Source: Arthrobacter sp. CDRTa11 (GTDB lineage Bacteria; Actinomycetota; Actinomycetes; Actinomycetales; Micrococcaceae). Taken from it: DNA of 64,000 nucleotides. Made by a program: the position numbers and the translations under genes. The notes under the pieces are model-generated. The model was not told where the DNA came from, ran no database searches, and saw only the letters and a program-made list of their open reading frames with translations. Location: positions 4,092,001 to 4,156,000 of the forward strand of contig NZ_CP044532.1 in the NCBI RefSeq assembly GCF_026427775.1. Direction: 5' to 3'. Positions 33,230 to 40,552 of this stretch are shown piece after piece. Position 1 is the stretch's first letter; each line of letters starts with the position of its first letter.

Positions 33230-34105
33230 TCAGACAGCGAGGACGGCCGCCTTCTTGCGGCGGGCCTTCGCGAGCCGGGTACCGATCAGTCCCTGCCGGG
33301 GACTGAAGAGATAGACGACGGCGAATACCGCACCCTGGGTGAGGACCACCATGGCGCCGGACGCGGTGTCCAGGTAGTAGCTGAGGTAGATTCCGGCGAT
33401 GGAGCAGGCCGCCGAGATGGCGGGGGCGATAACCAGCATCCGGGAGAAGCGGTCAGTCAGCAGATAGGCCGTGGCGCCGGGGATGATCAGCATGGCCACC
33501 ACCAGCACCACGCCCACGGTTTGCAGCGCCACCACCGACGTCAGCGCCAGCAGGCCCAGCAGCAGCGCGCCGAGCCGTTTCGGGGAAAGTCCGATGGCGT
33601 GGGCGTGCGTGGGATCAAAGGCGTAGAGGGTGAGGTCACGGCGCTTCAGGATGAGGATGGCGAATGCCACCACGCCCAACACGACGACCTGGATGAGGTC
33701 AGGAATGCTGACGCCCAGCAGGTTGCCGAAGATGATGTGGTTCAGGTCCGTCTGGCTGGGTGTGACCGAGATGAGGACCAGGCCCAGGGCAAACAGCGAG
33801 CTGAAAACAATGCCGATCGCGGCGTCCTCCTTGACCCGGCTGGTGTTGCGGACCACCCCGATCAGCGTCACGGCGATCAGCGCAAACACCAGGGCGCCCA
33901 GGGCAAACGGAGCCCCCACGATGTACGCCAGGACCACCCCCGGGAGCACGGCGTGGGAGACGGCGTCGCCCATCAGGGACCAGCCGATCAGCACCAGCCA
34001 GCAGCTCAGGACGGCACACACAATGGCGGCGAGCGCGGTGGTGATGATGGCGCGGACCATAAAGTCGTAGCTCAGCGGTTCCAGCAGCATGTCCAGAAGA
34101 TCCAC
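33230..34105 (-). CDS. Manganese ABC transporter, permease
   Basis: 291 residues with about eight membrane helices, of the ABC-3 (metal) permease family. SLMGDAVSHAVLPGVVLAYIVG is the conserved family segment. TLYAFDPTHAHAIGLSPKRLGALLLGLLALTSVVALQTVGVVLVVAMLIIPGATAYLL carries the coupling region and the last helices. It pairs with the ATPase at 34109 and the lipoprotein at 34876 (equivalent to MntC/SitC or ZnuB). The lipoprotein's ligands favour manganese. It is the last gene of the three, 3 bp after the ATPase. Confidence 0.93.
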   Translation of the reverse strand: MDLLDMLLEPLSYDFMVRAIITTALAAIVCAVLSCWLVLIGWSLMGDAVSHAVLPGVVLAYIVGAPFALGALVFALIAVTLIGVVRNTSRVKEDAAIGIVFSSLFALGLVLISVTPSQTDLNHIIFGNLLGVSIPDLIQVVVLGVVAFAILILKRRDLTLYAFDPTHAHAIGLSPKRLGALLLGLLALTSVVALQTVGVVLVVAMLIIPGATAYLLTDRFSRMLVIAPAISAACSIAGIYLSYYLDTASGAMVVLTQGAVFAVVYLFSPRQGLIGTRLAKARRKKAAVLAV

Positions 34106-34108
34106 GGT

Positions 34109-34879
34109 TCAGCCCCTGCTTTCGGTGCGTGCGGGCTTGTCGCGGTTCAGCACGTCCAGGCCGAACGCCATGGCCAGGTTCTCGGGCTGCAGCACCAGTT
34201 CCGGGGCACCGTGCATCAGGACCCGGCGCATGAGCAGCACGGCTTCGTCGCACAGCTGGGGCAGGGCGTGCAGATCGTGGGTGGAGATGAGGATGGTGCA
34301 GCCGTCTGCGGCGAGTTCGCGCAGCAGCCTGGTAATGGTGGCCTCGGAGCGTTTGTCCACGCCGGCAAATGGCTCGTCCAGGAGCATCATGGTGGCGCCC
34401 TGGGCAATTCCGCGGGCCACAAAGGCGCGCTTTTTCTGGCCGCCGGAGAGCTGCCCGATCTGGCGTCCGGCGTACTCGCCCAGTTCCACCCGGTCCAGAG
34501 CTTCGTCGACGGCGGCGCGGTCCGCCTTCGACGGGCGCCGGGTGAACCCCTGGTGCCCGTAGCGGCCCATCATCACCACATCGCGGACGGACAGCGGAAA
34601 CTGCCAGTCCACATCCTCGCTCTGCGGCACGTAGCCAATCCCACCTTCCTTGCGTGCCCTGGAAGGTGACTGGCCGTTGATCAGGACACGGCCGGCGTCG
34701 GGCTTAATCATTCCCATGATGACTTTGAACAGCGTGGACTTTCCGGAGCCGTTCATGCCGATCAGGCCACAGATCCGCGCAGCATCCAGCGTCAGGGAGG
34801 CGGAGTCGAGCGCCAGGACCTCACCGTAGTGGACGGTCACGTTCTCCACGAGGATTGCTGGGGTGCTCATGGTAATCAT
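34109..34879 (-). CDS. Manganese ABC transporter, ATPase
   Basis: 256 residues. Walker A is GMNGSGKST, the Q-loop is GYVPQSEDVDW, the signature is LSGGQKKRAFVARGIAQ, Walker B is MMLLDEPFAGVD and the H-loop is STHDLHAL. PQSEDVDWQFPLSVRDVVMMGRYGH is characteristic of manganese/iron importers (SitB, MntB). The ATG overlaps the lipoprotein stop by 4 bp. A second ATG four codons in (MSTPAILVENV) is possible. Confidence 0.93.
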   Translation of the reverse strand: MITMSTPAILVENVTVHYGEVLALDSASLTLDAARICGLIGMNGSGKSTLFKVIMGMIKPDAGRVLINGQSPSRARKEGGIGYVPQSEDVDWQFPLSVRDVVMMGRYGHQGFTRRPSKADRAAVDEALDRVELGEYAGRQIGQLSGGQKKRAFVARGIAQGATMMLLDEPFAGVDKRSEATITRLLRELAADGCTILISTHDLHALPQLCDEAVLLMRRVLMHGAPELVLQPENLAMAFGLDVLNRDKPARTESRG

Positions 34880-35877
34880 TGTGCTGCAGTTGTGGACGCC
34901 CCTGTAAGCGCCTTGGTGATGACCTGGGCGTCGTGCCGGATGAGGTCGAGGTAGGTGGGAACGGGACCATCGGCTTCGGAGAGCGAATCTACGTACAGCG
35001 TTCCGCCGAACTTGGCGCCGGTGGCGCCCACAACCTGCTGCATGGGCGCATCTGAAACGGTGGATTCACAGAAGACTGCGGGGACCTTGTTGGCCTTGAC
35101 GTACTCGATGGCCCGGGTGATCTGCTGGGGTGTGGCCTGCTGCTCGGCGTTGACCGCCCAGATGTAGACCTCGTGCAGGCCGGCGTCGCGGGCGAGGTAG
35201 GAGAAGGCGCCTTCACAGGTCACCAGGGCACGCTGCGCCTCCGGGACGCCGGCGAGGCTCGATTTCATCTCGTCCTGCACAGCCTGCAGCTCGGCTTTGT
35301 AGGCGTCGCCGTTGCTCCGGAATTCCCCGGCATTATCCGGGTCCAGCTCGGAGAAGGCCTTCACCATGTTGTCCACATAGATCTGGACGTTCACCGGCGA
35401 CATCCAGGCGTGCGGGTTGGGTTTTCCCTGGTAGGAATCCTCGCTGATGGACATCGCCTGGACACCGTCGCTCACCACGGCATGGGGGACGTCCAGGCCC
35501 TCCACGAACTGCCCGAACCAGGCCTCCAGGTTCAGCCCGTTGTCCAGGATCAGGTCGGCTTTGGAGGCCTTGCGGATATCGCCGGGGGTGGGCTCGTAGC
35601 CGTGGATTTCGGCTCCGGCTTTGGTAATGGACTCCACCGTCAGCTTGTCGCCGGCGACGTTGCGGGCGATGTCTGCCAGCACCGTGAAGGTGGTCAGCAC
35701 AACTGGTTTCTCCCCGTCGCCGCTGCCGGATGTACCACCCGGTGCGGCGCCGCCACAGGCGGCCAGGGAAAGGGACAGGAGGACGACGGCGGCGGCGCCG
35801 ATGGCGCGTGACGCCACCGATCGCCGGGCTGAGGTTCGGCGGACTACTTTGGCGCACCGAAACAGAAAGTTAGGCAT
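34876..35877 (-). CDS. mntA: Manganese ABC transporter, substrate-binding lipoprotein
   Basis: 333 residues; lipobox LAAC (Cys41). The cluster A-I metal ligands are His92 (EIHGYEPTPGD), His156 (NPHAWMSP), Glu222 (TCEGAFSYLARD) and Asp297 (YVDSLS). A His-His-Glu-Asp set and the absence of a His-rich loop fit manganese (PsaA/SitA/MntA) rather than zinc. The ATG has no ribosome-binding site; TAGAAT lies 7 nt upstream, so the mRNA is probably leaderless. An alternative GTG at residue 21 would give a shorter signal peptide. A DtxR/MntR-like palindrome covers the start. First gene of mntA-ATPase-permease. Confidence 0.9.
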   Translation of the reverse strand: MPNFLFRCAKVVRRTSARRSVASRAIGAAAVVLLSLSLAACGGAAPGGTSGSGDGEKPVVLTTFTVLADIARNVAGDKLTVESITKAGAEIHGYEPTPGDIRKASKADLILDNGLNLEAWFGQFVEGLDVPHAVVSDGVQAMSISEDSYQGKPNPHAWMSPVNVQIYVDNMVKAFSELDPDNAGEFRSNGDAYKAELQAVQDEMKSSLAGVPEAQRALVTCEGAFSYLARDAGLHEVYIWAVNAEQQATPQQITRAIEYVKANKVPAVFCESTVSDAPMQQVVGATGAKFGGTLYVDSLSEADGPVPTYLDLIRHDAQVITKALTGASTTAAQ

Positions 35878-35890
35878 ACCGAATATTCTA
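35870..35890 (-). promoter_or_regulatory. mntA promoter with DtxR/MntR-like operator over the start codon
   Basis: The -10 box TAGAAT (minus strand, 35885-35890) lies 7 nt before the ATG. TTAGGCATACCGAA (35870-35883, plus strand) is a pseudo-palindrome of the form TTMGGYATRCCKAA that covers the predicted transcription start, a position suited to metal-dependent repression. Confidence 0.55.
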
Positions 35891-35959
35891 CGGGACGCCG
35901 AAGTTGGACTGCAAACCTACGCCTGCCCGCCTGCACGCCTCCTCTACCCCAACTGGGTC

Positions 35960-36001
35960 GCGCTAACTGTCTTTATGGATCCGCAAAACGACAGTTAGCG
36001 C
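35960..36001. repeat. Inverted repeat between mntA and the CPBP gene (IR-E)
   Basis: Perfect 12-bp arms GCGCTAACTGTC (35960-35971) and GACAGTTAGCGC (35990-36001). Outside them the match continues imperfectly to about 35947 and 36014. The centre holds GGATCC. Unlike the other repeats it sits between two divergent starts and overlaps the -35 region of the CPBP gene. Confidence 0.85.
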
Positions 36002-36020
36002 TACCTAGATGGGGTGGGGA

Positions 36021-36026
36021 TACGCT
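36021..36026 (+). promoter_or_regulatory. -10 box (TACGCT) of the CPBP gene
   Basis: TACGCT ends 6 nt before ATG 36033; no ribosome-binding site; leaderless arrangement. Confidence 0.5.
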
Positions 36027-36032
36027 GAACCT

Positions 36033-36779
36033 ATGGCTACACAACGTCGGAGACCACCACCTCTGCAGCCTGAGCTCTACCGGTTTTCCAGCCTGGATTT
36101 CGCCACCGTGGGCCTTTACGTCGGCCTGGCTGTGTTCATCGCCCTGGCCGGGCAACTGCTGCTGCCACTCCTGCCGCAGCTCGGACCCTCCCGGCTGGCC
36201 GCTTCATACGGCCTTACCTTTGTCTTTTATGCGTTGGTCGCAGCGCTGGCCCTGTTCGCCGCGCGTCATGTGGTGGCCCGGGACCTCCGCGTGCTCGCTA
36301 CCCGCCCCTGGTTCACGCTGCTGATGGTGCCGGCCGCCGTCGTGGCCATGATGATCCTGACGGCGATTGTGGTGGTGGCCGCGGGCGGAGTGGAGACCTC
36401 CCAGAACCAGGCCGGGCTACAGGCGCTCATGCAGCGCATTCCGGCCTGGCTGACGGCTCCGGTGCTGGTAGTGATCGGACCCTTTGTGGAGGAATACCTC
36501 TTCCGCCACCTGCTAATCGGCAAGCTGAGCCGGCGGGTCAACATCTGGTTGTGCTGCATCCTGTCCACAGTGCTCTTCGCCGCCCTGCACGTTGTGCGGG
36601 AGGGCATCACCTTCACTGTGCTGCTGCCCTACCTGGCGATGGGGGCCACATTCGTCCTTGTCTACGTGTGGACAGGGAAGAACCTGATGTTCTCCTACCT
36701 TGTGCACGCAGCCAAGAACCTGCTCGCCGTGATCTTTATCTACGCGATACCGCCGGAGGTCTACGAACAGATCCAGTAG
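36033..36779 (+). CDS. CPBP (CAAX/Rce1-like) intramembrane metalloprotease
   Basis: 248 residues with about seven membrane helices. The active-site motifs are present: EEYLFR (Glu153, Glu154, Arg158), AALHVVREG with the motif-2 His, and VHAAKNLLAV giving HxxxN. In bacteria this family includes bacteriocin self-immunity proteins and general membrane proteases; the substrate here is unknown. ATG 36033 was preferred to an upstream ATG (36009) because TACGCT lies 6 nt before it. It is divergent from mntA across inverted repeat IR-E and converges with the heparinase-like gene. Confidence 0.88.
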   Translation: MATQRRRPPPLQPELYRFSSLDFATVGLYVGLAVFIALAGQLLLPLLPQLGPSRLAASYGLTFVFYALVAALALFAARHVVARDLRVLATRPWFTLLMVPAAVVAMMILTAIVVVAAGGVETSQNQAGLQALMQRIPAWLTAPVLVVIGPFVEEYLFRHLLIGKLSRRVNIWLCCILSTVLFAALHVVREGITFTVLLPYLAMGATFVLVYVWTGKNLMFSYLVHAAKNLLAVIFIYAIPPEVYEQIQ

Positions 36780-36809
36780 GTTCAGGCCTAGATCCCGCGG
36801 ACGAACTGC

Positions 36810-38657
36810 CTAGGGAAGGGAGATCCCGCGCAGGGTGAACGTGTGGGTGCCCCGGGTCCGGCCCGTGATGTAGACCTTTACGCCGTCCGTGGCGTTGGTT
36901 CCATTGACGTAGCGGTAGGCCTCACCCGGGTTGTACACCGGCGGGTTGTCGGGGTCCGTGGGGTTGCCCGGACCGAACTCGATGCCGTGCCCGCCCACCC
37001 GGTAACTGCCTGTTCCTTCCACGAGCTGAAAGGTGTCGGCACCTCCGGCAGGCTCGGCACCCTCAAGCACGCCCCCGGGCCTGAAAGTGAGTTCCAGGGC
37101 GAAGGAGGTGTCAGCGCCGTCAAAGCCGATCTCCAGGACGGTTTCATTCTCGCCGACATGGACCGCAACATCCGTGGTGAGACTGTGCACCACCGCGGGC
37201 CTGCTGGAAAAGTCCATGCTGGCGCTGAAGCGGCCCTCGTGGGTGAGGCTGTAGATGCCGTCGCCGCAGTGCTTCTCAGGCGGAAGCGGCAGGTAGAAGT
37301 TGGCGGCAAGGGTCTCGGACAGGGACACCTGGGAGCTCCCGTCGGCAGCCGTCTCCTGGCTCCGGAACGGACCGAGGTCAAAGAAGCTGCGGGACAGCCG
37401 GACGTCGGACAGGAGGGCTGAGCCATGCTCAAAACGCAGGAAGGTGGGGTTGGCGGACAGCCCTGACACCACACCGGGCACCAGTTCATCGCAGCCGCCG
37501 TAGACGGTGGTGACTGCCTCCCCCCGCCGGAACCGGTAGACGCCGCAGCTGTCCAGTGAGGCCTCGGCAGGGGCCAGTGCGTCCGGCAACGGAACATTGT
37601 CGTCCATGCCGGCGCCAGCGCCCGCTCCCGTGCTGCCAGCACCCGGCAGGGTTTCCGCCAGCCAGGGATCCAGCCGAGTCCTGGCAAGCAGCTTGTCCGG
37701 TGCGTACAGCGGGAACTGCTCCAGCCAGCGTGCGGCGGCGGCGAAATCCTTCCGCCCGTCCTGGTTGGCCAGCCGGCGGTAGAGCATCAGGAAGACGGTA
37801 GCGTCAAAGGTCAGCCATTGGTCCTGGCGCCGGGAGAAGACGGATTCCACACTGCCATCGGAGTTAAACCAAGGCAGGAATGCCGCCAGGTTCCGGCGGA
37901 CATGGTCCAGCAGATCGGGCTTGCCGGCACTGTCCGCGATGGTCAGGAGCGAGGGGTTGGTGACCGCCGTGGCATACAGCGGGCTGCGTTCGGAATACAT
38001 GCCGTCCGGAAGCTGGTCGATCCCCTCGGCCAGCCATTGCCCAATGCGGGCCTCGATCTCCGGCCGCGGCGCACCCTCGCGGAGCTGGAGCTGATGGATC
38101 TGGGCCAGCGCGGCCGAGAGTTCCCACCGGTGGTTGGGGGTGTGGACTCCGCCGCCCACCAGGGACCCCGTGGCACCGGCAACGATCTGCCTCAGCCTAT
38201 GGCGGACGTCCCGCAAAACACCGTCCCGCAAAACACCGTCCCGCAAAACACCGTCCCGCAAAACACCGTCCCGCAAGACGCCCTCCGGCGCCCCGTCGGC
38301 CAGGGCGTCGATCAGGCATAAGGCCAGGCACGCGTCATTGATGGTGAAGGCCGTGTCAGGCGGCGAGCTCAGGTTGGTGCCGTCAAAAAGGCCGGCAGGG
38401 CCCTGGAGGCGTTCAAGCCGGTCCAGGCATCTCCCCATCGGTTCCTGCAGCCCGGATTGCCCGTAATAGGCGGATCGTGGCTCCGAAAACACCGTCACCA
38501 GGGCCAGCAGCCGGCTCATGGCGCCGCGATGGGGAAGAGCCGCAACGCCGCCGTCGGACGTTTCAAGGAGGGTGCCAACATGCCTGTCCGCTTCATCCAC
38601 TACCCGGTGAAGAAAAGCGATATCGGTTGTTGCGGCCGTCTGCTGTTCGTTCAACAT
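36810..38657 (-). CDS. Putative heparinase II/III-like polysaccharide-degrading enzyme
   Basis: 615 residues, no signal peptide. The N-terminal half is helical and contains VHTPNHRWELSAALAQIHQL and MYSERSPLYATAVTNPSLL, which resemble the alpha/alpha-toroid of heparinase-like polysaccharide lyases. The C-terminal half is beta-rich (SRPAVVHSLTTDVAVHVGENETVLEIGFDG). It is the last gene after two sugar permeases and a binding protein, so it probably acts on an imported oligosaccharide in the cytoplasm. A five-fold GVLRD repeat lies near residue 145. The family assignment is by resemblance and not secure. Start ATG 38657 has an AAGGA immediately upstream. Confidence 0.7.
   Translation of the reverse strand: MLNEQQTAATTDIAFLHRVVDEADRHVGTLLETSDGGVAALPHRGAMSRLLALVTVFSEPRSAYYGQSGLQEPMGRCLDRLERLQGPAGLFDGTNLSSPPDTAFTINDACLALCLIDALADGAPEGVLRDGVLRDGVLRDGVLRDGVLRDVRHRLRQIVAGATGSLVGGGVHTPNHRWELSAALAQIHQLQLREGAPRPEIEARIGQWLAEGIDQLPDGMYSERSPLYATAVTNPSLLTIADSAGKPDLLDHVRRNLAAFLPWFNSDGSVESVFSRRQDQWLTFDATVFLMLYRRLANQDGRKDFAAAARWLEQFPLYAPDKLLARTRLDPWLAETLPGAGSTGAGAGAGMDDNVPLPDALAPAEASLDSCGVYRFRRGEAVTTVYGGCDELVPGVVSGLSANPTFLRFEHGSALLSDVRLSRSFFDLGPFRSQETAADGSSQVSLSETLAANFYLPLPPEKHCGDGIYSLTHEGRFSASMDFSSRPAVVHSLTTDVAVHVGENETVLEIGFDGADTSFALELTFRPGGVLEGAEPAGGADTFQLVEGTGSYRVGGHGIEFGPGNPTDPDNPPVYNPGEAYRYVNGTNATDGVKVYITGRTRGTHTFTLRGISLP
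38207..38281 (-). repeat. 15-bp coding tandem repeat, five units
   Basis: The unit CGTCCCGCAAAACAC is repeated four times exactly and once with three changes. It encodes GVLRD x5 in the heparinase-like protein. The multiple-of-three unit keeps the frame whatever the copy number. Confidence 0.95.
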
Positions 38658-38683
38658 TCCTTCTTTTCCAAGCGGCAAGGGAG

Positions 38684-39601
38684 CTAGTCCTTCAGGCCGG
38701 CGCTGACATCGGCGTTGAGGACGTACTTCTGGCAGACAAAGAACACCAGGACCAGCGGCAGGATGGAGATCACCGACGCACCAAGGAGGACAGGCCAGTC
38801 GATGTTCTCGGCGCCCACGATGCTCCGCAATGCAACCTGAAGGGTGTACCACTTGGGGTCGTTCAGCACGATCAGCGGCCAGATGTAGTCATTCCAGCGC
38901 CACTGGAACGAAAAGATGGCCAGCGTGAACAGAATGGGCCGGGACAGCGGCAGCATGATCCGGAAGAAAATAGTCAGCTCGCTGGCACCGTCGATCCGGG
39001 CTGAATGCAGGAGGTCATCGGGGACCGTCAGGAAGAACTGGCGGAACATAAACACCCCCGTGGCCGTCAGCACCGAGGGCACAATAATGCCCGACAGCGA
39101 GTTGTACAGGCCCAGATCCCGGATCACCGTAAACGTGGGGTTCAGGATCACCTCGGTGGGCAGCATGGTGGTAGCCAGGATGCAGACGAAGAACAGGCGC
39201 GTGCCGGGGTTGTTGTACTTGGCCAGGGCGTAGCCGGTGCAGGCGCTGAAAAAGACAGTCAGCACGGTGGTGACCAGCGCCACGGTGGCGGTGTTCAGGA
39301 AGTACTGGGCGAAGTCAACGCGCTCCCAGGCGTCAATAAAGCCCTGGAAGGTCCATTCCCTCGGAATCATGGACAGCGGATACGTGAACAGTTCGCTGCC
39401 CGGCTTGAACGAACTGAGGATGAACCACAGCAGCGGCAGCGCGTAGATGGCCACGATCAGCCACATCAGGCCCGTCAGCGGCGCGGACAGTTTGGCCCGT
39501 CCGTTCCGCATGTTCCGCTGGTCCGCGGTGCGGGCGGCTTCCTCGGCCCCTAGAACGGCCACTTCGTCCGAGACGGGAGGCAGGTTGGCAGCTGTTGCCA
39601 T
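38684..39601 (-). CDS. Sugar ABC transporter permease (MalG type)
   Basis: 305 residues with six predicted helices. The EAA loop (DDLLHSARIDGASELTIFFRIMLPLSRPIL) fits the carbohydrate uptake 1 family, MalG half. The N-terminus has a cytoplasmic extension of about 40 residues. It follows the MalF-type permease by 3 bp and precedes the heparinase-like gene by 26 bp, so one operon runs from the binding protein to the enzyme. No ATPase gene is present; a shared MsmK-type ATPase elsewhere is the usual solution. Confidence 0.92.
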   Translation of the reverse strand: MATAANLPPVSDEVAVLGAEEAARTADQRNMRNGRAKLSAPLTGLMWLIVAIYALPLLWFILSSFKPGSELFTYPLSMIPREWTFQGFIDAWERVDFAQYFLNTATVALVTTVLTVFFSACTGYALAKYNNPGTRLFFVCILATTMLPTEVILNPTFTVIRDLGLYNSLSGIIVPSVLTATGVFMFRQFFLTVPDDLLHSARIDGASELTIFFRIMLPLSRPILFTLAIFSFQWRWNDYIWPLIVLNDPKWYTLQVALRSIVGAENIDWPVLLGASVISILPLVLVFFVCQKYVLNADVSAGLKD

Positions 39602-39604
39602 GGG

Positions 39605-40549
39605 TCAGCCCTTCTTCTTGTTGAAGCGAAGCTGGATCAGCGCGATAGCCAGCAGGACCACCATCAGCACCATGGACGCGGCGCTGGCGTAACCCACCTT
39701 GGACTGCTCAAACCCGGTCTTGTAGATGTACTGGACGATCAGGACGTTTTCCGTGCCGGGGCCGCCGTTGGTCAGCGCCTGGATCATGGCGAATTCCTTC
39801 ATCGCATGGATCGTGGAGAGCAGGATAACCATGAACGACGTCGGTGCGATGCCAGGCAGTGTCACATGCCGGAACCGTTGCCAGGCGTTGGCCCCGTCCA
39901 GCTCGGCGGCCTCCAGCAAGGCTTCCGGAATGTTCTTCAGCGCTGCGATGAACAGGAGCATGTTGAAGGCTGTTCCGCCCCAGGCGGCGGCAAAGATCAC
40001 CACTGTCAGGGCCAGGTTGGCGTTGCTGGACCACGGCAGCGGGCTTCCGCCCAGCGTGGAGATCACGAAGTTGACGAAGCCGAAGTCCTGTCCGAACATC
40101 CATTTCCAGATGACACCCACCACAATCGGGGAGATCAGCCAGGGCAGGAAGATCACGATCTTGGCAGCGGTCCGGCCCCTGACGGCCCTGCTGACGAGCA
40201 GGGCCGCAACTCCCAGGGAGGAGACGTAGATCAGCGGCACCGACAGCAGGGTGTACAGGAACGTGCGGCTCAATGCGGCGTAAAACGTGCTGTCCGCGAA
40301 GAGCTTCTGGAAGTTGGCCAGGCCGATGAAGTTCAACCGGCCCACACCGCGGTAGTCCGTGAACGAGTAGATCAGGCCCAATGCCCCGGGCCAGACAAAG
40401 AACACGAGGAAGAGCACCACGTTGACGCCGATGAGGACCAGCGGGGCAATGACGTAGCGGTTGTGGCGCTTCTGCTGGGACTTGCTCCGCACGGCTGGCG
40501 TGCGGAGCGTCTCAGGCGCCACCGTGGATCCCGTGGTTGGAGTAGCCAC
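39605..40549 (-). CDS. Sugar ABC transporter permease (MalF type)
   Basis: 314 residues. The first helix region is VIAPLVLIGVNVVLFLVFFVWPGALGLIYSF and the EAA loop is PEALLEAAELDGANAWQRFRHVTLPGIAPTSF, standard for MalF-like subunits of sugar importers. TNGGPGTENVLIVQYIYKTGFEQSKVGYASA is the conserved C-terminal part. The gene follows the binding-protein gene by 3 bp. Confidence 0.93.
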   Translation of the reverse strand: MATPTTGSTVAPETLRTPAVRSKSQQKRHNRYVIAPLVLIGVNVVLFLVFFVWPGALGLIYSFTDYRGVGRLNFIGLANFQKLFADSTFYAALSRTFLYTLLSVPLIYVSSLGVAALLVSRAVRGRTAAKIVIFLPWLISPIVVGVIWKWMFGQDFGFVNFVISTLGGSPLPWSSNANLALTVVIFAAAWGGTAFNMLLFIAALKNIPEALLEAAELDGANAWQRFRHVTLPGIAPTSFMVILLSTIHAMKEFAMIQALTNGGPGTENVLIVQYIYKTGFEQSKVGYASAASMVLMVVLLAIALIQLRFNKKKG

Positions 40550-40552
40550 GGC

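Noticed and set aside
33034..33306. 90-codon plus-strand ORF before the manganese permease gene
   Set aside because: It runs through the long hairpin at 33155 and the end of the permease gene; no ribosome-binding site.
33230..35877. Metal importer considered as a zinc (Znu) system
   Set aside because: Ligand pattern His-His-Glu-Asp and lack of a His-rich loop favour manganese; zinc not fully excluded.
38207..38281. Short repeated units considered as a CRISPR array
   Set aside because: Units are directly adjacent without spacers and lie in frame inside a gene.
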